The notes beneath the pieces are model-generated. The model made no database searches. It saw only the letters and a list, made by a program, of their open reading frames with translations, and was not told where the DNA came from. This document shows positions 46,339 to 58,950 of a stretch of DNA of 64,000 bases, piece after piece. Position 1 is the stretch's first letter, and the number at the start of each line of letters is the position of its first letter. The stretch comes from Scedosporium boydii (Eukaryota > Ascomycota > Sordariomycetes > Microascales > Microascaceae). The stretch lies in contig NJFT01000021.1 in assembly GCA_002221725.1 (NCBI GenBank), forward strand, positions 124,001 to 188,000, written 5' to 3'. The translations under genes and the position numbers were made by a program.

Positions 46339-48912
46339 CTTGCAGAGCTTGACTTTAGTGGGAGCGAAGGGGTATATGTGCTCTTTTCCCGCTCTTTGGG
46401 GAAAGACGGGCCGTTGAGTCTTGGCTCGAACGTGAGATATGACTGGGAGGGCTTAGTAGTACGGAAAGCTCGTGAGAAAGGAGATATATGGAATTGGGGA
46501 CGAGACGGCAAGGAAACTGGTGAGCTAGCTGCGAGGACTAAGGGCGCAACTTCGGGGTGTTGATAGCTTGGAGAATGAGATCCTTGTGAGAATGAGATAT
46601 ATGGAATTGACGACGATTCAGAGCATCTTCCTGAAGATCGAACTCTATATAAACAATTTGGACTCTTCCTACATCGAAGTGTAAACATCAAACAGATCAA
46701 TCGTGCAACCGTCAAGAGTCACCGAGTTAAACACCGGAAGTCTGCACACGCAATGACTCCGAAAAAAGGTGTAAAAAGCACGCTTCACGATGACCGGATA
46801 CGCTCTTGTGTGCGGCCGCCTCATGAAGCGTTCGTCTCTGGATGGCCGAGGTGATGCCATCGAACGTCGTGACGTGCTAGCCGCCCTTCTGCGTGACGCT
46901 CGCGTGGCCCCCCACAGCCACAAGCGTCGCTTTCCCGAACTCCAACCACGAGAGAAGAATTCCAGAAGCTGAAGGTTTCGGTTCGTCTCCTCGGTAGGCG
47001 GGAAGCACTTCTTGGCTGCGCCGACATAGTGAAGGACATGAATTGGCAGTCATGTGCCGTGAAGGCATGCCGATTCATGAGACTGTTGGGGCCATTGGCG
47101 AGCTGGAACGTCCTCTTCGGTCTCCGGTTGATCGCTAGGCTTATCGAAAAGGCGAAGAGGCGGAGGGAGCTCATCGTGAAGCAACGATGCGACTTGATGT
47201 CAACTGCTATCCGAGAACCTCTCACGTTTCCGGTGAGAAATGTGGAAATATCACTAGGTGAACAATCAATAACTGAAATGGAACAAAGGCGTCATGAAGA
47301 GAGATAAGGGAAACACTTGGGCAGGTCAATGTGTGGTGTGTGAAGGCACGAGATGGCTCAGGTGCTGGGAAGAGCCAGAGTAAGGACTTCACCATGGTCA
47401 ACCGAGCCACATTCCGCCTCATCATTATCATCGTCATCATCATCGGGGCTTCGTCTCTCCGCCGCTCACATTGCTCGCCGAAAAGAGTGTCAAGGGAATG
47501 GATATCAAAAGGAAAAAGTAGCGAGCGCCTTGTTTCTTGCCAATGTCGTGTACTCGAAGCTCAACCGAGGGGAAACTCAACGGGGGCGTGTTGAACTCAA
47601 GCATAGATCGAATGGATCGTGTCGGCATGTTTGAATTGCGCTTCGGTACATTGTGCAATGAAGCGAAGCGCATTGCCAAAACCATTGGTGTAAGTGGGAA
47701 GTGGGTCTTACCGGTCAGTTGATCGTGAGAATAAAGAAGCCGGAACTCAACCAAAAAATAGCCAATTAGCTTTTAAACCCATATGTAGCCCTTTTCGCCC
47801 TATTGAAAGAGTAAAGCTGTAGGGATGAAGTGCAGTGCAGTGTAGGCTTTAGGGATTGAAGAGATTAAAGAGAGGACATTATGAGGCTAGAGAGGTCATC
47901 TTCACGATCACCTTTTGTTGGGTGAGAGTGGGAGGACTGAGTAGCCTCACGACGATGGCACCGGTAACTGTCAGCTTCTCCTCTCAGCTGCTAACAGTCG
48001 TAGGTTCTTGGAGCCTCACTTCGGAGACACTCTGTGCGACGTGGCAAGCGAGGCCGAGATGCTGCCCGGTTCTCTGACAATGAGTAAATCATGTTGAGGA
48101 GCATTAGATAAGCCGCAAGCAGTCTTGGTCGCTCAATAGCTTCGATCAATAGAGAAGAGCGCAAGAAGAGAATCTTCCATCTTATATACGTTTCATCGGT
48201 CGACATGATCGAGGAAGTCTAGGAAAAAGCGCAAGAGCCGCAGAGGACATGGCGCTGGGATGACATCAAGCGTAGAGTCCAGGTGATGGAAAAATCAACG
48301 CCGAGCTGGGATGCGCAAGGTGGTCGCGAATGGTCGCGAATACGATTGTGATGCGCCGCCATTGGGCTTGTTTGAAAGTAAAGAAACCCGGTGTTGGCCC
48401 CCGAGCCTTGCAAACAAACTCCATTTCGATAGTATCATGCGCAGACAAGGTGTCAGATGCGGCTCAAGTAGCCCGGTTGTGGAAATATTCAGAGCACAGA
48501 AATAAAAAATGAGCTTCAAGGATTGGCGTACGCGTCTTCTTGCCCGATTCGCTAGGTTTCAGATGCATTGGAGAAAGAACCGTTGCAATCGGAATGTTTT
48601 GGCAATTTCTCCAAAGATTTTTGATTGTTTCTTCTGCAGGGCAACTGCGACTCAGCTCTCAGCTGCGTCTGGAATTTATTAGTAATCTCGGGCATTCTTT
48701 CCCCAAATGACTTCATGCCGATGGATACGAGCGTCCAGGTTTGGCAGCAGCAGCCCATCTCCGGCCACTCTTCCAATCATCTTCACCACCAAATACTGCT
48801 CTCCATCTCGACTCCAATCTGCTCGCGTGCGTTTTCACGCGCATTCGTGAGGGGTTTGTCCGCGCTCGAAATCGAAATCTTCCTTAGAGAATGGCAACGC
48901 CGCTCGCGAAGC
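46339..48912. other. intergenic region, no supported gene
   Basis: I find nothing I can support in 2.6 kb. Short frames on both strands (for example 134 codons minus at 46821-47225 and 92 codons plus at 47029-47307) overlap and lack known motifs. The 46.8-47.3 kb part looks less AT-rich and more coding-like than its surroundings, so a decayed gene is possible. Confidence 0.45.
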
Positions 48913-50456
48913 ATGTCGTCCACTACTAGCACATCTCTCGGTGTGCGATGGATTACACGACTGGTTCCTTGTTTCCTCCTGGCACTCTCCGGTTATGCCA
49001 CCTACGTTGTCATAGGCCGGATATGCGGTACGTCGCGTCTCCGGACTCCCAGATCAATTGATATATATATATACATTCTTCGTCATAGGGCTTTTTGTTT
49101 TGGGCAGCTCTCGGAATTTCTCAGCCCTGGCAGCTTACTGACAGATTGTGCCCTTAGTTGACTTCCTCCTCCGCGAACGACACGAAACCGGGCTTGCCGT
49201 CGCCTTTATCGTCCTATACTCCTTCTTTTTCGCCCTGGGTATTACTTGCTACATTCGCACCATCTGGATCGTCAAAACCGACCCGAGTCTCGTGCCTCTC
49301 GAACCCAATTCACGGGGCGCCAGAGTGCTGGAAAGTCGTGAACAACATCGTCGCAAGGGTCTCAAGAATGCGTTTAGCCGGCCGTACAACGACGAGGAAG
49401 CTGCGATAGGCTATGCGCCTCTTGATTCGAACCCCGACAGCCCGGGACTGGAGAAGTTTTACTCCAAGAACGTCTTTGTCTGCGAGAGCGATGGAAGACC
49501 GAAATGGTGCCATGACTGTGGACAATGGAAGCCAGATAGGGCCAGCCATTCTCGGGAAATCGAGAGATGTGTGAGAAAGATGGACCACTACTGCCCGTGG
49601 GTGGGCGGCATGGTGGCTGAGAATTGTAAGCTTTCGTTGTTCTGTCCTCTTTCAGTGTCTTCTGCCATGCACAACGCGGAGCTGGTATGCTAATGTTTTT
49701 TTTTTTCCGTGCATTCTAGCATTCAAGTTTTTCGCCCAATTCACATTCTACGCCTGGCTCTTTTGTGCTGTTATCCTCTCTGCAGCAGCCTACACCATTG
49801 CTAAACAAGTCGAAGATGGCAGTGTGCCCGATGGACACGCGTTTGCTGTTCTCGTGCTTTCTGGCTTCCTCGGCTTCTTCAGCTGCGCCATGTCCGGGAC
49901 CGCACTTCGTTTCACCTTGCAGAATATGACTAATGTCGATCTTCTCAAGAGGCAAATGAGCTATCAGCTTGCCGTGAGAGTGCCCCTGGGAACCCAGCCT
50001 ACCGAGAGGTTCGCGACGGTTACCTATCCCCTACCGCAAGTGCCCCCGATGCAGCAGGTGCAACCTCCGCAACAGACTGTATCTCTCCCATCTCAGCAGC
50101 CCTCCTCTCAGCCTATTGTCCAGGCTGCAAATTCAGCCCAGCCAAGGGCTGAGGAGGACTCTTCGAACTCCCGTGATAGGCTCGCCCAACGTACGTTCGC
50201 CATCCTTCGCACAGAACCGGGAGAGAACCCGTGGGACCTAGGCTACAAGCGAAATTGGGTCGCAACCATGGGAAATTCCCCCATAGACTGGTTCCTCCCG
50301 ATCAAGAGGTCGCCATCGACACTCCATGACAACCCGGAAAGCGAGTATCCGTACGGCGAGCTTCTCGCAGAGCTCAAGGTTCGTTATGGACTCGATCCGA
50401 AGCCTTGGACGGACAAGGACGAAGGCATCGAGATGCGGGAGCGCAACTGGCGGTGA
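48913..50456 (+). CDS. pfa5: palmitoyltransferase Pfa5 (DHYC variant of DHHC family)
   Basis: Membrane protein S-acyltransferase that attaches palmitate to cysteines of other proteins. Three exons: 48913-49027, 49158-49625 and 49720-50456, giving 439 residues. Two N-terminal membrane helices (VPCFLLALSGYATYVVIG; VAFIVLYSFFFALGITCYI) are followed by a cytoplasmic cysteine-rich domain (about 145-195: CHDCGQWKPDRASH, CVRKMDHYCPWVGG), then two more helices and a Pro/Gln-rich tail. The catalytic motif reads Asp181-His-Tyr-Cys184, not DHHC; DHYC is known in active yeast acyltransferases and is typical of Pfa5. Near the C-terminus ENPWDLGYKRNWVATMG resembles the conserved TTxE/NPW-type region. Intron 2 splits the Ser codon after VAEN. 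Confidence 0.9.
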
Positions 50457-51388
50457 GCGGTCTGGGATACGATGAACTCCATCCCTCATTACGACCGGAA
50501 CGGATTCAGGCTGAGGAGTCCACTTCTTTTATACGTATATCCAGCTCAGCACTTTGGTATTGTGTTCTTTCCTTCTCCTCGGTTCTTGGAGCATAGAAAG
50601 GAGTTGAGCATGAGGCGGTTAGGGGAGTTTTGAGTCGGTTACATTGATATCAGGGTCTTGTTTTTTTTTTTTTTTCTTTTCTCCTTTCTTTTTTCCTCAT
50701 TTTTCCCTTTTTTTTTTCTTTTATTTATCTCTCAACCCAAGGCGTCGCGCATATAACGATGGAGGAAGGAAACGGAATGTATCAAATATCCATAGATCCA
50801 ATGTTTAATGTAATCAGATACTTCAATGTATCGATTGAGAGCGATGCTCTGTCCACTTCAACCACGATGCAGGCGAGCAAACTCATAGTTGTTGACCATC
50901 ATTGTCCGCTCAGCTTTCTAGGGGCAGAAGATCGGAGCAATGAGCCACCTGTGACATCAGCCAGGTTTTGGCCAAAGTTCTCTGCGTAGTGCGATCGTCC
51001 GGTCTGAACCCCACTATAATTCAGTCCTCACCCGCCCTGGAGCCGCTGGGGGACATGAGACGTCAGCGCCGATATTACGAAGCAGCACAGGAAACCACCA
51101 TCACATCCGCCGAGATCGTGAAGATTTGATCGATTCGTGAATCGTATCTCATCCCGATTCTCAGCCACATACCTCGTCAACCTGGAATGTATAATTCTTC
51201 GCCCACATTGCATCTCTCGCCTTCGTTCCTCATTACTTCTTATTCCCAGCTAGTCGAATAACCAATCTAAGCTCTCCCACCTACCACGTCCCCAATGTCC
51301 AACGAACCCGCCTAACCTCTTTTCACACTTTACCTCCTCGCCTACCTCCTCCCCCTTGCGCCCCCGGCGAACCTCTCTTTCGTTCAAG
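50457..51388. other. intergenic region between pfa5 and rad30
   Basis: No gene is supported. A long poly-T and T-rich stretch at about 50660-50730 marks the 3' flank of pfa5. The remainder is the promoter and leader of the polymerase gene. Confidence 0.6.
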
Positions 51389-53773
51389 ATGGCATGCAAT
51401 AGCTCTCAGCCAATGCAGCCGTCTGCATTCACTCACCGCCATCTCTCCCAGATGGCATCATATTCGACGGCCACACCGCTCCGAGTCATCGCCCATATCG
51501 ACCTGGATGCCTTCTACGCGCAGTGTGAGATGGTGCGTCTTGGAGTCCCCGAGGACGTTCCTTTGGCCGTGCAGCAATGGTACGGTCCCCCTCCCATCTT
51601 TCATCGAATGCCGTTCTTTTCTTCTTCTTCTTCTTCTTTTTTTCGGAAATCCCTCCAAGCCACATCTAAGATCACCGTAAATCTACTGCCACGTATCGCC
51701 GAGAGGAGATAGCTCCAATAATAGCTTAATGCTACGCTGCGCACTACACGTAATATCTGAAATCTAACGCACATTCCCAGGCAAAGTCTCATAGCCGTAA
51801 ACTACTCAGCGAGAAAATTCGGCGTCACGCGCCGAACAACAATCTCAGAAGCCCGCAAGCTCTGCCCCCAACTCGTCGCCCAACACGTCGCCACCTGGCG
51901 CGAAGGCGACGACAAGTGGGCGTACCGTGGCGACGCCGCCGCCAACATCGCGCGGGACAAGGTGTCGCTGGATCCCTACCGTCTCGAGTCGAGGAAGATC
52001 CTCGCCGTCATGAAGGAGGTGCTGCCGCCGGCTCCGCTGCAGAGGATTGAGAAGGCGGGGATCGATGAGGTTTTTGTTGACCTCTCGGCTCACGTCCACC
52101 ATATCCTCCTGGCGAGGTTTCCAGAACTTGCTGTCGTGGGACCCGATCCGTCGGAGAGGCTGCCTCCTCCGCCTGTAACTGCGCTGGACTGGCACTCAGA
52201 TTGTCTCGTGCCTCTCGACGAAGCGGAGGAGGTTAAAGACCCGGACTGGGATGATGTGGTGCTAAGTGTAGGCGCCGACATCGTACGCGACATTCGCACT
52301 CGAGTCTGGGAAAAGCTACACTACACCTGCTCCGGCGGCATCTCCCACAACAAAGTCCTCAGTAAACTAGGCTCCGCCCACAACAAACCGAACAAGCAAA
52401 CCATCATCCGCCGCCGCGCCGTAACGCCCTTCCTCGCCCCCATCAAATTCACCAAGATGCGCAACCTAGGTGGCAAGCTCGGCGACCAAGTCGCTTCCGA
52501 ATTCGACACGGAGGAGATCAACGGGCTCCTGTCCGTACCCCTCGCCAACCTGAGCGCGAGGTTGGGCCAGGAGACGGGCCTATGGGTTTACAATACTATC
52601 AGAGGCATTGACTATAGCGAGGTCAACTCGCGCACTAAGATCAAGTCTATGCTCTCTGCCAAGTCCTTCCGCCCCGCTATTAATACGCGTGAGCAGGCCG
52701 AACGCTGGATAAAGATCTTCGCTGCGGACATATTCAGCCGCCTAGTAGAAGAAGGCATACTAGAAAACCGCCGAAGGCCTAAGAGTGTAAACCTCCATCT
52801 AAAGCACAACAGCCGGACTCGTTCCCGCCAGACGCCAATCCCTCCGGGTAGGAGTTTGGATCAGGCCTCACTCGTCGAGTTGGGTAACACACTCCTCACG
52901 CAAATCATGTCGGAAGGAGAGGTATGGCCATGCTTTCACATGAGCATGAGCATAAACGGCATCGAGGACGGCGTCACGGGGAATATGGGGATAGGGGGGT
53001 TCCTCGTGAGGGGAAATGATGCGCCCGGATCAAAGGAATCATGGACGGTTCTACGCAGCGATCAAGCGGCTAGCTCGGATTCGAAAATACAAGCCAATAT
53101 CGATGGAGGAGCAGATAATTCCGAGAGAAAGCGTCGACGCTCGGGAAGTGAAAGCATAGATCGGTTTCTCGGCATGACATCTGTGCCCTTGAAGGGTAGC
53201 AATGGCGACCAATCTAGGGATGAACGTCGACAATGCTACGTAAACGATGGTAATGAGGCCCATGGCATCCACCCAACTATTCTGGAAGCAGAGCTCGACT
53301 TAGGGCGGATGACGAGCCCTCTTACCCCAGAAGCTTCCAGGGACCTCAAAGGCCATAGTGGCCGGAATCGACTGTCAGGAGAAGGGCCGGCACTGACGTC
53401 AGACCATCGATGCCCAAACCGTTTCAGCCAGACCGCAGCTGACGAAAAAGATCGCCCCGCCCTGTTTACGTGCGGCAGATGTAATACATCGTTTGCTGAT
53501 CCCACTGACCTACAAAGCCATAATGACTGGCACATTGCTTTGGCCCTCCAGGAAAGGGAGGCTCGGGTCGAAGAACGTGTTCGTTCAGCATTTGCTGGTC
53601 GTCTGGGCGGTGACCTTGGTCAACCGCCCAGTGCCAAGAGCGATAGGACTAGCGGAAGAAGGTCAGCAAGTGGGCCAACTACGTCTTCTTCAACCTCATC
53701 GTCGAGACGAGGTGGTGGTCGTGGAACAAAACCAAGGCTCGAGCCGGGTCAGAAGCGCTTGAACTTTGGGTAA
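51389..53773 (+). CDS. rad30: DNA polymerase eta (translesion polymerase)
   Basis: Y-family polymerase that copies past UV-damaged bases in the nucleus. Two exons: 51389-51579 and 51781-53773, giving 727 residues; the 201-base intron splits the Trp codon after AVQQ. Catalytic acidic residues Asp38 (HIDLDAFYAQCE) and the pair Asp159-Glu160 (GIDEVFVDLS) are present, with the Y-family block SGGISHNKVLSKLGSAHNKP and the little-finger region after about 380. Near the C-terminus a UBZ ubiquitin-binding zinc finger reads Cys628-X2-Cys631-X12-His644-X3-His648, and the chain ends QKRLNFG, similar to a PCNA-interacting (PIP) motif though it lacks the second aromatic. An acidic insertion lies between the palm and the YTCSGG block. 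All key residues appear intact; the ATG chosen is the first in frame. Confidence 0.94.
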
Positions 53774-56700
53774 CCAACCTCCCCAAGGAGATAATATCGA
53801 TTGGCGGAAGGGCCTGATGACGGTTGTAACCCCCCAAACTGCTCATCGCCCTGGGGAATACCAACATGGGCGGATGATATTCAAGATCAGGAGAAAATGG
53901 CCAAAGGTGGGGGGATGGAGAGGATACCCCTGGAGACGTCCCAGAACCGCACGATCTTCAAATCGTGCCCACGAAGTTCCTGAGATTCTCGAAACAATTG
54001 CTTCCGTGGCCTGCAGACACGCCACGACATTCGGCGCCGTCTTTTATTTTTTTTTTGTTGAGGAGCAGGCCCGCAGAGCGCTGGTTGAAAGGATCAATTG
54101 ATTCCGGGGAGCAAGGGGTATAAGATAATTCCGTAACAGGTGAGCAGATGTTCTGCAGAATTCCCCTGCGAAAGTACTCCGAGAGGGTGAACGCAGCGTC
54201 GCCAGGCCCGGAGCAGCATGCCTTGACAGGTCGCAGAATGCCCATATGCGGCTGGTACACAGAAAGCGATCACTAGCCTCTCGGATATGTTCAGGTTATG
54301 CCGGAAGCATCCAGACATGCCCCATTTGCATGGCGTTCTTTCCATCTAGGGCTCAGGTGCCGTGGACGAGAATGGAATTGCATGGATAGCGACCCAATCC
54401 AAGTTGCGGAACTGCAGCAGAAACCAGGGTCCCTAGCCAGGGCTCCAACCTCTTTCTATCCTATTCGCCTTTGGCAATTTTCGCCAATATCTCTTTTGCT
54501 TAAATACTCTATGCGTCGGGCACCCTGGGGCTTGAGAATGGAGGTACTCGGTATACGGGTAGGAACGTAAGATTGGGCGGCAATGTCAGCACCCGGCTTG
54601 TACGTGAGTACGCCTCCATGTGTTGCAGACGAAGAGGGACGATGCCAGAAGCTAGGAAATAATTTCTAGCGTCTACGAATGAAAGCCGATTCGGTCGTCT
54701 CGTTGTGGATGTGAGTCTGAGAAAATAGCATCGAGAAGCTGAAGTTGGCGAAAGACTACTCCCAATGCGGCCCTCCTCGATTTCGTTGTCTGGGAAGAGG
54801 GTGCCCTGTATTGGAATCGTCCACCCTTCACGTGCCTCAATAGGAGGTCGACTCTGCACGGGGTTTGGCAGATGACCAGAGACGAGGGCGCGCGAAGGTG
54901 TTTGTTGCATATCCGGACAATGAATTACGCAATGACTCCACAAGCGGGATATTGATACGGTTCGAGAGATTCCCTCTGAATCAACTCACCAAGTAATAAT
55001 AGACATGTGGCGCCTTCGAAGTGACCAGGTGAATTGATTCTGCCAATGTTCGCCGGGCTCTTGGTGAGATGGAAGCCCCCGTCGTCATGCCGTGAAAGCG
55101 ACTTTGGGTGGGTGCAAGTGCTGATTGGCTGCGGCTCTTCGTTAGGCACAGATGCTGTTGACTGTGGATGTGTCGGGCATCGATTGGCGCGATTCTTCTG
55201 GAAAGGGACAATACCTTGAATCTGAAGCTTTTCTCTGGCTCTTGTTCGACTCTGCAAGGCATTGCTACCCAACAAGCAACAACGGTGGCAATGAACGGTT
55301 CGAAATGGGCAATCTAACGGGGTCCTGCATACCGCCGACTTGTAACATGCAAGTGTGTCTTGTATCATTTACCTATGGGGAGAGATGTGTTGCGCGTTTC
55401 ATTCTCCCCTCCGCCCGGTAATTGGCAGGCGATAGAGATTAGGCCTGCATGATCCCATCCAGCGACAGACACGTCTTGGTTGCTGTTTGGCGTACTTCGT
55501 AGCTGGAGCTGCTGCGACCTGCCTGAGTTGGTAGTGCACATTCGAAGCTGTTCTCTCATGGGCTTGGAATGAGTCAATCCGAGCCCGGAGAGAAACAAAA
55601 TGCGGTGGTTATTAACAAGCCATTCGGGACAGATTATTCTGCTGTTGAGACCTCGAAGTCCGGCCAGGATTGCCAGGATTACGAGTGGGGAGATAGAGAG
55701 CTGGGCCAGACTTGGTGTATTAAAGGAGGGAAGAAGTCGAAGGTATTTCGAACTTGTAGACCTGACATGCTGTTCCGGCCTTGTTCTTTCTTAGCATCTA
55801 TTTCCCATACTAAAACATCCAAAATCTTGAAGTACTGGGAGAGAGCCAGGCAGATTCCGGACTGTCTTCACTCTTCCCCCTCGAAGCTGCATCGGCCAAA
55901 CCGTTACCGCCTCAAAAGCTGTCAAACCTTGCCACTTCTGATACCTAATTAGGATCACCGAAGGCGCCTTCTTCTCCTTGTCTCTTGTCCGTTGTCCGTT
56001 GGCATGCAGAGGAAGGAAGTGCACAAACCAGAGACTCCACCAAACCGCCCCCAGAAACGGAAAGAGAAACGGGGTCAGATGTACATCAACGGCTACCAGA
56101 ACACATGCGGTACATTTTGCGATGTAATTTTTATTCCACAGGACTACCAGAAACCCAACTTTGCTCTCTTTTCAACGCCATTTGACTGGCACGAATTTCC
56201 CTTGACCTGACCCGAGGTTAGGTTTAACAAAACAACAGACAGAATAAACTATTTTTCCCTCACAAGATTCCCATTTATCCAATTTCCCCCCTTTTATTGC
56301 TTCCTTTTGATCGAGAATCCATTCTCCATCTCGCCATCTTGTCCTTCCAAAATTAATCGGCGCGGATACATCGACAGTCAAGTCACTTGGTACTTGACGC
56401 TCGCCTAAGTTACCAAGCCGCCTTTCCTTTACCGCTTGGTTGGGTCCCGACTGCCTGAACGGTTTTGCTTCGCACCCGGTACCAGCCGTCTCCTGGTACG
56501 ATCCTTCCAACCAGGGTCCAGCCCCCTTCAAGAAACACAGCGCGTTGTGCCTATCGTTTTTCGATCCCAGCCATTTCGCACACCCGAGTCAACCCCGCCT
56601 CTATCGTTTTCCCGCTCTTCCCACCGTCTCTCAAGACAACAGTGATTGAACCTTCGACGTAAACGTATTAGCCCAACGGCAGATACTTCTGATACCGTTA

Positions 56701-57529
56701 CAACTTTGTCCACCAGCCGTTCGCCTCTGGGAGGAGCAAACTGGACACGAAAAAACGGTAATCAAAAGCGCTTACCGGGCTTGGATGTACTTGATGCATC
56801 CATAAATCCAACGAAGCCTACGATTCGCCCTCGGTGTTTGATCAAAACCTGTCCTCAGGCTACCAAGCCTGCCTGACCACCAGTTACCTTTCGTCTCAAC
56901 CATTTCTCCCCTCCTGCCATTTCCTGGCTCCCTCCACGGCAACTCTCACCCAACAGGAAGACGGTCAACATCCGCCACCCTGTCTGACGCTGCATCATCG
57001 ACTCCTTGGTGATCCATCTGCCTTCCTATTCACTCCATACGTTGCACATTATACCCAACTCTGTCCAACCACCGCTTGGGTGTGCTCAATTCAGCGGAGA
57101 TAGGTCGAAGAGTTTGAAGCCCAAGAAAGGAATAACACACGCTCGAGGCGAAATCCCGGTGTGGCTCTTTCCTCATTTTTTGGTTTGATGTGACTAGGGG
57201 TTTAAAGCCTGTCCATAGTTGTACTCAGCAGTCTCGTACTCCGCAAAAGAGTACTTTGGGTCTACCAACCTTGAACCAGGGGACTTTTCGCCTCCACTTC
57301 TGCCTTCGCCCAGAGTCACAGGGCCAGTCTTTTTTTTTGCTGCAGCCCTGGCCCGACCCCACCGATACTCTTTCCCCTTCTAAACAAGACAGCCCCCGTC
57401 CTCTCAAGTTCCATCTTTCTATTTACATCCTCTCCCTCTTAAACCATCAACTCAGCGCTGCAGGTCATTTCACATCACCTCTTCTCTCTAACCTCCATTT
57501 CCCCTCCTCATTACTCCCATCCATCTACA
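53774..57529. other. long intergenic region, no supported gene
   Basis: I see no supported gene in 3.75 kb. Frames of 127-147 codons (minus at 54509-54943 and 54925-55368, plus at 55569-55952) show no domain and overlap others. One TACTTCGTA word lies at 55493. From about 56.3 kb the plus strand becomes pyrimidine-rich, suggesting a long promoter and leader for the next gene. Confidence 0.5.
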
Positions 57530-58950
57530 ATGGCACGACGACCTCCCCCCGCGCAGCCGATGGCTCCCCCGCAGGCGCCCAATTCTCGACAGAACGAGTA
57601 CTTCATTCCCCGCGATGGCATCGATCGCGAAGTGATCACGGCGGACATCTGTCGTTATCTCGGGAATGATGCCCTCGTTCGCCCTGGCACTTACGATGTA
57701 AGCCATCACTCTATTATCGAAGGTGCAATTGATTTTGCATCGTTCCTGTTCGGTTCTGCTATTGCCTGATTGCGATAGCAGCCTACTCTCTCTCTCTCTC
57801 TCCTAGTACTTAAAGACTAATCGTTCATCAGGACCCTGAAACAGGTCATCAAATAAGTGGCTACTACATCACTGCCTATCGTAACTTGACAACAGTGAGC
57901 CCCCATTCTTCCGACTTGGTCTCGTGTCGACCATCGATCGAGGCCTCTCTCAGACCTTCGCTCGATATACTGAACATCGACTTTTTTTTCCATTAGGCCA
58001 TGATCGAGGACCTCAAAGCCGATTCAGCTCGGTGGGAACAGGAGAGGCGGGCGAAGTCGTCCCGAAACGCCTCCGGAGGTATCAACGCTCCGAGAGACTC
58101 ATCGAATCCCATATACTCTAGAAAATCTAACTCACCCACCACAGTCCAATACCACCATTCGGATACCTATGCCAGGAGACAACGTGGCGGACCGTCTGAA
58201 TCTATACCCTTCGGTAGTGGTCGTGAATTTGATCCCCCGCCCAGTCATGATGGCCCTGGATATCCCGGATACACTCAGCAGGGTGGTGCTAGTCAGTTCA
58301 TTCAACAACAGCAACAGCCCCAACCCGGCTATCCCGGAGCGAATCAGAGGAATCCCTATCCATCTGGTTATCCTCCGGCTCCCAATCAATACTCCCAGCA
58401 GGATCCAGGCTATGTACCGTCAGGACAATCTAACATGGGCTATCAGCAAAGTCAAGACACATGGGTGCATGGTGCCGCCCGGCCGATGAACCCCGGATAC
58501 AGGGAACCATCCCAATACAGCCCTGGTATAGGCACCCGCGATCACATGATGACCACCCCGCCACAACAAGGAAACTACCCTCCTCCACAACACTCCCAGC
58601 CCGCGTATGGTGGCCAGGACTATTACGCCCCGGGCCCAGGCGGAGTATATCAAACGATGCCTCAAGATTCCCTCTATGGTCGTGGTGGAGCGTACCAAGA
58701 TCGAGCGCCTAGTGCACCAGTGTCAAAACCGCCTGAGCGGTTCTCAACCACGGCCCCTTCTCAACCCCCTCCTGAAGTATACGGTGGACCCATGCAAGGA
58801 CAAATGCCAGGCCAGATTCCAAGCCAAATGCAAGGACAACAATTCGATGACCCTTCTAGGAACCACGACCAGACTTCAGTGCCTCCTCCCCCACGGCGAC
58901 AGGAGACGCCGAAGCACCAATCCTACAAGAGTGGTGGCGGACTCCGATAA
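57530..58950 (+). CDS. RfeG-like conserved fungal protein with disordered Gln/Pro tail
   Basis: 394 residues in three exons: 57530-57697, 57832-57894 and 57997-58950, with both introns phase 0. The N-terminal 100 residues are well ordered: YFIPRDGIDREVITADICRY and LGNDALVRPGTYD, then DPETGHQISGYYITAYRNLT and AMIEDLKADSARWEQERR. The remainder is low-complexity Gln, Pro, Gly and Tyr with a poly-Gln run, suggesting an intrinsically disordered, possibly phase-separating segment. Proteins with this N-terminus are often annotated as transcription factor RfeG in Sordariomycetes and Eurotiomycetes, but I know of no experimental basis, and no DNA-binding fold is visible. The role is therefore left open. 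Confidence 0.82.
57787..57802 (+). repeat. (CT)n microsatellite
   Basis: Eight CT units lie within intron 1 of the RfeG-like gene, upstream of the acceptor, and may add to its polypyrimidine tract. Confidence 0.85.

Noticed and set aside
55569..55952. 127-codon plus-strand open frame
   Set aside because: No motif, and it sits in a region of many random short frames.
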